Below, piece after piece: positions 9,698-13,611 of a stretch of DNA of 13,611 nt (positions within the stretch are counted from its first letter, which is position 1; every line of letters begins with the position of its first letter). The position numbers were made by a program, and so were the translations under genes. The DNA lies in the NCBI GenBank assembly GCA_038232215.1, contig JBBSIG010000054.1:1-13611 (forward strand). The letters are read 5' to 3'. The stretch comes from JBBSIG01 sp038232215 (GTDB lineage: Bacteria; Actinomycetota; Thermoleophilia; Gaiellales; Gaiellaceae). Under the pieces are notes generated by a model, which was given only the letters and a program-made list of their open reading frames with translations, had not been told where the DNA came from and searched no databases.

Positions 9698-9731
9698 GAC
9701 GGTGTCAGGCACCGTCGCGAAACGTCCACAG
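9698..9731 (+). repeat. Left REP-like unit
   Basis: The core GACGGTGTCAGGCACCGTC (9698-9716) has 7-bp perfectly complementary arms around TCAGG, then CGTCCACAG at 9723-9731. It matches the reverse complement of 9788-9821 in the core and in the distal 9-mer. Confidence 0.75.
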
Positions 9732-9787
9732 AGCGACGAGTCGGAGCGCGCGAGGCCGCCTGCTGAGCGAAATTCGCGCCTGTGCGG

Positions 9788-9821
9788 CTGTGGACGGTCC
9801 GTCACGGTGCCAGACACCGTC
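9788..9821 (-). repeat. Right REP-like unit
   Basis: On the - strand it reads GACGGTGTCTGGCACCGT, seven variable bases, then CGTCCACAG. Its own arms ACGGTG and CACCGT can pair around CCAGA. An 11-bp tandem repeat (CGTCACGAGAT then CGTCACGAGGT, 9818-9839) starts inside its outer end. Confidence 0.75.
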
Positions 9822-9887
9822 ACGAGATCGTCACGAGGTGTGCCGGGTCTGTGTCGATTCTTCCACGCGCGACGAGGCGCGGTCGTC

Positions 9888-12071
9888 CTAGCCGGACTCG
9901 GGCAGCGGGCGCGGCTCCGGAACCGGGCCGCCCTGCCGTACGAGCAGCACCTTCGCGAGCGGCTGCGGCAGCCACCAGTTCCAGTCGCCGAGCAGGCGCA
10001 TGAGCGACGGCACGAGCAACGCCCGAATGACGGTCGCGTCGAAGATGATCCCGGCCGAGAGCCCGATCCCGAACTGCTTGATGTCCGTACCGGGGCTCGT
10101 CGAGAGCACGAAGAAGGTGAGACAGAGCACGAGCGCGGCGCTGGTCACGAGCTTGCCGGTCCGCGCGAGCCCGTACGAGACGGCGCGCCCCGTATCGCCC
10201 GTCTCGTCGTAGGCCTCGCGCATGCGCGTGAGCATGAACACCTCGTAGTCCATCGAGAGCCCGTAGAGGAAGGCGAAGATCATCAGCGGGATCCACGCGA
10301 TGATCGAGTCGGTCGCGTGCACCCCCCAGATCGCCTCGCTGCCGTGGCCCTGCTGGAAGATGAAGACGACGATCCCGTACGCGGCGCCGAGCGAGACGAG
10401 GTTCAGGACCACCGCCTTGAGCGGGAGGATCACCGAGCGGAACGCGCGCATGAGCAGCACGTACGTGAGCAGGATCACGAAGAGCAGGACGTACGGGAAG
10501 TTGCCGTACACGGCGTGCACGAAGTCGCGGTCCTCGGCAGCCACCCCGCCGAGCGTGAGCTTCGTGCCGCCGCCGACCTCGCGCTGCACGGCAGGCAGCA
10601 CGGTGTCCTGCAGGCTCGAGATGGTCTTCCGCACCGGCTTCCTCGCTCCGTCCTCGGACGGGAACGCCTCGACGAGAGCGGCGTCGCCGCGACGCCAGGC
10701 CCTCGGCGCCACCGCGCCCGCGATTCCGGGAGTCGCGTCCAGCCTCCGCACGAGCAGGTCGAGCTTGGCCGGCCGCGCCCCGTTCTCCACCAGGATCTGG
10801 AACGGTTTGTGCACCCCGGCCGAGATGCCGGCCCGAGCGAGCTCGTCGCGACCGTCGATCGCGTCCCCGCGGCCTGGCAGGTCCTTCGCCTGGGCCTCGC
10901 TCGGATTGAGCTGCACGCCCGGGATGAGGAGAAGCGCCACGATCGCCGTGCCCGCGAGAGCGATGAGAGCCGGCCGGCGCATGACGAGGCGCGCCCAGCC
11001 GTTCCAGAAGCCGGCCTCGGCGTCGGAGCCCTCGACGATCCGCCGCGGCATCACGCGCAAGCTGTTGATTCGGTGCCCGAGCAGCGCGAGCATCGCCGGG
11101 AGCAGCGTGATCGCCGCAAGCACGGACACGGCCGGGATGAGCATGCCGCCGATCCCGATCGAGCGGATGAACGGCAGCGGCAGGATGATCATGCTGAGCA
11201 GCCCGACCGCGACGGTGGAGCCGGAGACGATCACGGACCGTCCGGCGTGGCGCATCGTCGTGACGAGCGCCGACTCCACGTCCTCGCCGTGCCTGAGCTC
11301 GTCTCGGAAGCGGAAGATCATCAGCAGCGCGTAGTCGATCGCCACTCCGAGCCCGACGAGCGCGACGAGGAACTGGACGATGATCGAGACCTTCGTCACG
11401 TAGGTGAGCGCCCAGATGAGGGTGAAGGTGTTGAGGATGGAGGCCGCCGCGACGAGCAGAGGCATCGCGACCGCGGGCAGCGTCCCGAAGACGAAGAGCA
11501 GGATCACGAGCGCTCCGAGCCCGCCGAGCGCCGTCTCGGCGAGCACGCTCGGCCCTTCGCCGCCGCCGCTCGAGTCGGCGTACAGGGGGTCGCGCCCGGT
11601 CAGGTGCGCCTCGACGCCTTCGGGCACCTCGGCTTTCAGGGTCGCCCGCGTGGCGTCGAGGGTGGGCAGCGTCTCGAAGCCCGGCTCCCCAGCCGGGTAG
11701 ATCTCGGCGAAGGTCGTGTGCCGGTCGCGCGAGACGTAGGCGTCGCTGCCCGTCGTGAAGTAGTCGCTGTAGCGCCCGCCCGGGTTCTCGGCGGCCGCCC
11801 TGGCGATCGCCCGCTTCAGCCCGGCCACCTTCGTCACGTCCCGCTCGGGTGTTGTCAGGACGACCACGAGCGGCGACTGCTCGCCGTTTCCAAACGTCTT
11901 CACGGCGCGCTGGTTCGCCTCCCATGCCGAGTAGCCGGGAATCGAGAACGACTCCAGCCAGCGGCTCGAGACCCGGCCGGCCGAGTAGCCGCCGAGCACC
12001 GTCAACACGATCCAGACGCCGATGACGGGCAGACGCCGACGTGCGACGAGGTGCGCGAGCCTTTCCAGCAC
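9888..12071 (-). CDS. MMPL/RND-family transporter
   Basis: This 727-residue integral membrane protein has the MMPL layout: a first helix at about 14-32, a large external loop to about 180, a block of helices at about 182-345, another helix and external loop, and a second helix block from about 555 to 700. Each block carries the proton-relay Asp-Tyr pair of the family: D246-Y247 in GLGVAIDYALLMIFRFRDEL and D608-Y609 in GLSMDYEVFMLTRMREAYDE, matching the pairs known in mycobacterial MmpL3. It probably uses the proton gradient to export a lipid or other hydrophobic substance; the substrate cannot be told. The start is GTG with no ribosome binding site, 9 nt after the stop of a small membrane protein gene, so coupled translation is likely. 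The C-terminal tail is short, without the long cytoplasmic domain of MmpL3. Confidence 0.92.
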   Translation of the reverse strand: MLERLAHLVARRRLPVIGVWIVLTVLGGYSAGRVSSRWLESFSIPGYSAWEANQRAVKTFGNGEQSPLVVVLTTPERDVTKVAGLKRAIARAAAENPGGRYSDYFTTGSDAYVSRDRHTTFAEIYPAGEPGFETLPTLDATRATLKAEVPEGVEAHLTGRDPLYADSSGGGEGPSVLAETALGGLGALVILLFVFGTLPAVAMPLLVAAASILNTFTLIWALTYVTKVSIIVQFLVALVGLGVAIDYALLMIFRFRDELRHGEDVESALVTTMRHAGRSVIVSGSTVAVGLLSMIILPLPFIRSIGIGGMLIPAVSVLAAITLLPAMLALLGHRINSLRVMPRRIVEGSDAEAGFWNGWARLVMRRPALIALAGTAIVALLLIPGVQLNPSEAQAKDLPGRGDAIDGRDELARAGISAGVHKPFQILVENGARPAKLDLLVRRLDATPGIAGAVAPRAWRRGDAALVEAFPSEDGARKPVRKTISSLQDTVLPAVQREVGGGTKLTLGGVAAEDRDFVHAVYGNFPYVLLFVILLTYVLLMRAFRSVILPLKAVVLNLVSLGAAYGIVVFIFQQGHGSEAIWGVHATDSIIAWIPLMIFAFLYGLSMDYEVFMLTRMREAYDETGDTGRAVSYGLARTGKLVTSAALVLCLTFFVLSTSPGTDIKQFGIGLSAGIIFDATVIRALLVPSLMRLLGDWNWWLPQPLAKVLLVRQGGPVPEPRPLPESG

Positions 12072-12080
12072 CGGTCGAGC

Positions 12081-12479
12081 CTACGCGACGCGGGTGTAAC
12101 GACGTGGTGTAGAGGCGACGCGCTGCCGGGGGACGTGCAGACCGAGAGCCACCAGCACCTGGGCGCCGTATAGCACCGCGCAGCCGACGAGCGCCGAGGT
12201 GCCGATCGCGGGCACGTCGGCGCCGACGCGGGCGGGCGCGCGGACGGCCGTCGCGAGCACGAGCAGCACCAGCGCGAGTGCCGAGAGCGTCGTCTGGACG
12301 CGCCCGAGCAGCTCCGCGGACGAGCGTGCGGCGGCGTCGACCAGCTCGCCGAAGAACGACAGCGCCGCCGCGGCGGCGGCGGGCACCGCTGCGAGCAGCA
12401 AGAGCGAGGCGAGCCCCCCGAGACCGGCTGCATCAGCGGTTAGCGCGAGCGCGACGAGCGCCGGCGGGATGGCTCGCAT
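12081..12479 (-). CDS. Small membrane protein of unknown function
   Basis: I do not recognise a family. The 132-residue product is very rich in Ala, Leu and Val, with about four hydrophobic segments (near residues 5-25, 24-40, 60-80 and 93-115) and a basic C-terminus ending RRYTRVA. I chose ATG at 12479; GTG at 12485 (two residues longer) is equally possible, as the only weak Shine-Dalgarno-like GAG sits 4 nt before that GTG. Longer versions would run into the leader of the divergent hydrolase gene and are less likely. The stop lies 9 nt before the GTG of the MMPL transporter, so the two are probably one transcript and it may be an accessory membrane protein. The low-complexity composition means a chance reading frame is not fully excluded. 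Confidence 0.6.
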   Translation of the reverse strand: MRAIPPALVALALTADAAGLGGLASLLLLAAVPAAAAAALSFFGELVDAAARSSAELLGRVQTTLSALALVLLVLATAVRAPARVGADVPAIGTSALVGCAVLYGAQVLVALGLHVPRQRVASTPRRYTRVA

Positions 12480-12570
12480 CAGCACGTCACTCGACAATTT
12501 CGCCACTGCGTCGGACGGCCCTGCGTTACGCTGACGCGCCTCCACGCCCCGCGAGAAAGCAAAGGAGACC
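12480..12570. promoter_or_regulatory. Divergent intergenic region
   Basis: About 91 bp separate the two divergent transcription units, so promoters for both should lie here. On the + strand TACGCT (12527-12532) fits the loose TANNNT -10 pattern of actinobacteria, but I see no matching -35 box at a normal distance. No clear operator is visible. Confidence 0.4.
12561..12567 (+). promoter_or_regulatory. Ribosome binding site of the hydrolase
   Basis: AAAGGAG ends 3 nt before ATG at 12571. It is the strongest Shine-Dalgarno match noted in the window, though closer than usual to the start. Confidence 0.75.
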
Positions 12571-13263
12571 ATGCCGACCACGACCCTGACCTGGCTGGGC
12601 CACTCGGCCTTCCGAATCGAGACTCCCGGGGGCGAGCGCGTCTACATCGATCCCTTTCTCACCGGCAACCCGGCGTGCCCGGACGCCGAACGCGCCCCTG
12701 AGCGCGTCGACCTGATCGCGCTCACCCACGGCCACGACGACCACCTCGGCGACACCGTCGAGCTCTGGCGGGAGCACCGGCCGCGGGTGGTGGCCCTGCT
12801 CGAGCTGCGCCGTTGGCTCGAGGGCAAGGGAGTGGAGGGAGCGTCCGGCAACGATCCGAACAAGGGCGGCACGGTCGATGCCGGCGGCGTACGGATCACC
12901 CTCACGAACGCCTTCCATTCGAGCAGCATCGAGAACACCTACACGGGCGAGGCGGCCGGGCTCGTGCTCGAGCTCGAGGACGGGCCGACGCTGTACTTCG
13001 CCGGCGACACCTGCGTGTTCGGGGACATGCAGCTGATCGGCCGCATCTACGCACCGGACGTCGCAGTTCTGCCCATCGGCGGCCACTACACGATGGGGCC
13101 GCGCGAGGCAGCCGTCGCGCTCGAGCTGCTCGGAGTGCCGCGCTGCGTCCCCTGCCACTTCGGCACCTTCCCGCTGCTCAGCGGGACACCCGCGCAGCTG
13201 CGCGAGCTCGCTCCCGAGGTCGAGATCGTGGACCTGGAGCCGGGCGGGACGCTCGAGTTGTGA
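12571..13263 (+). CDS. UPF0173-type metal-dependent hydrolase
   Basis: This 230-residue protein is a metallo-beta-lactamase-fold hydrolase of the UPF0173 group (B. subtilis YtkL and relatives). It begins with the typical TLTWLGHSAFRIE. Metal ligands are visible: LTHGHDDHLGD, with H53, H55, D57 and H58; H116 in NAFHSS; D146 in FAGDTCVFGDM; and H172 and H196 in GGHYTMGP and CHFGTFP. These would bind two metal ions, usually zinc, in a cytoplasmic enzyme. The natural substrate of this family is not established, so none is given. Length is normal and there is no signal peptide. ATG at 12571 has AAAGGAG just upstream. The stop overlaps a 94-codon gene by 4 nt. Confidence 0.93.
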   Translation: MPTTTLTWLGHSAFRIETPGGERVYIDPFLTGNPACPDAERAPERVDLIALTHGHDDHLGDTVELWREHRPRVVALLELRRWLEGKGVEGASGNDPNKGGTVDAGGVRITLTNAFHSSSIENTYTGEAAGLVLELEDGPTLYFAGDTCVFGDMQLIGRIYAPDVAVLPIGGHYTMGPREAAVALELLGVPRCVPCHFGTFPLLSGTPAQLRELAPEVEIVDLEPGGTLEL

Positions 13264-13544
13264 GAGAACGCTGGTTCGGAGCGAGCGGCATCCGCGTGCC
13301 GGAGGTGGCGGTCGAGGGCGACGATGCGATTCCCGTCGCGCCCGAGCCGCTCGTCGTGGACGACGTCACCGACGCCCGCCGGCTCCAGAGGGCCCATGCC
13401 GAGGGCCGGCCGGTCGTCGTCAGGGCCGACACCGCAGCCGCGGTGAAGCTCGCGCTCGCGCGGCCCGAGGTCTCCTGTGTCCTCGTTCCAGCGCGCGCCC
13501 GCGAGCTGCTCGACCTCGACCTGACCGAGCTGACCTATGGCTAG
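13260..13544 (+). CDS. Hypothetical 94-residue protein coupled to the hydrolase
   Basis: I do not recognise this protein. GTG at 13260 overlaps the hydrolase stop as GTGA, the same junction type used inside the nuo operon, which argues for a real coupled gene. It begins MRERWFGASGIRVPEVAVEG, continues with a predicted alternating beta/alpha pattern (RPVVVRADTAAAVKLALA, then SCVLVPARARELLDLDL), and ends ELTYG. It has no Cys-rich motif, membrane helix or signal peptide. It looks like a small soluble alpha/beta protein. The frame stays open upstream through the hydrolase, so the start rests on the overlap. It might be a domain that elsewhere is fused to something larger. Confidence 0.65.
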   Translation: MRERWFGASGIRVPEVAVEGDDAIPVAPEPLVVDDVTDARRLQRAHAEGRPVVVRADTAAAVKLALARPEVSCVLVPARARELLDLDLTELTYG

Positions 13545-13583
13545 GCTAGGGCGCTGTCGAGCGACTGACAGAGACGCGCTAGC
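13545..13583 (+). terminator. Imperfect hairpin after the last gene
   Basis: GCTAGGGCGCTGTC (13545-13558) can pair, with mismatches and a bulge, with GACAGAGACGCGCTAGC (13567-13583). There is no T-run after it. It may be a terminator, possibly shared with a convergent gene, but the stem is irregular. Confidence 0.35.
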
Positions 13584-13611
13584 GGTCTCCGGGCAGGCGC
13601 ACGCCGGCGGC

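Larger units (their letters stand above)
9698..9821. mobile_element. REPIN/MITE-like palindromic element after nuoN
   Basis: Two 34-bp units in opposite orientation (9698-9731 and 9788-9821) bound a 124-bp element lying wholly in the convergent spacer. Each unit has its own short palindrome, GACGGTGTC-GGCACCGT in common form, followed 7 nt later by CGTCCACAG at exactly the same spacing. The centre also contains GCGAAATTCGC (9767-9777). No gene fits inside. Paired inverted REP units are the layout of REPINs, mobilised by REP-associated tyrosine (IS200-like) transposases; no such gene is in the window and no clear target-site duplication is seen. Assignment to that class is inference. The stems might also help end transcription from both sides. 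Confidence 0.65.

Noticed and set aside
9635..9823. A 62-codon - strand frame in the convergent spacer
   Set aside because: It is mostly a translation of the palindromic units and overlaps the end of nuoN; no coding sign is seen.
8331..12173. A 1280-codon open frame on the + strand
   Set aside because: It runs out of phase through nuoN and then antisense through the MMPL gene. The translation is Arg/Asp/Glu-rich low-complexity typical of GC-rich shadow frames and shows no domain.

Overview
The window is GC-rich throughout and mostly encodes the second half of a bacterial NADH:quinone oxidoreductase (respiratory complex I) operon. Gene order is nuoG-H-I-J-K-L-M-N on the + strand (168-9678), each unit intact and in the canonical 14-subunit order; nuoA-F would lie upstream, outside the window. 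GTG starts are common and genes are joined by overlapping stop/start codons. The base composition, GTG use and operon style suggest an actinobacterium, perhaps of the Thermoleophilia (Gaiellales/Solirubrobacterales) type. That placement is inference, not proof.

Layout: 1-137 is an odd, almost pure G/C tract with no recognisable gene. nuoG through nuoN follow; all their junctions are 4-nt or shorter overlaps or 1-3 nt gaps, except nuoH-nuoI, which is 61 nt. That gap holds a perfect 13-bp hairpin and the second copy of a 27-bp repeat whose first copy lies directly before nuoG. In both places the repeat supplies the Shine-Dalgarno sequence. A convergent spacer (9679-9887) follows nuoN and contains two inverted 34-bp palindromic units forming a 124-bp REPIN/MITE-like element. 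On the - strand lie an MMPL/RND-type transporter (9888-12071) and, 9 nt upstream of it, a small membrane protein gene (12081-12479). A divergent spacer leads to a UPF0173-type metal-dependent hydrolase (12571-13263) on the + strand, which overlaps by 4 nt a 94-residue protein of unknown function (13260-13544). An imperfect hairpin and perhaps the last codons of a convergent gene close the window.

Function: NuoG and NuoI carry iron-sulfur clusters of the peripheral electron-transfer arm. NuoH forms the quinone site in the membrane. NuoJ and NuoK contribute the central proton path, and NuoL, NuoM and NuoN are the antiporter-like proton pumps. The transporter and hydrolase regions look unrelated to complex I.

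No clearly new multi-gene system is visible. The points most worth a second look are a Glu-to-Gly replacement at a normally essential proton-channel position in NuoL, the repeat at two translation starts of one operon, the hairpin over the nuoH stop codon, and the palindromic element after nuoN.
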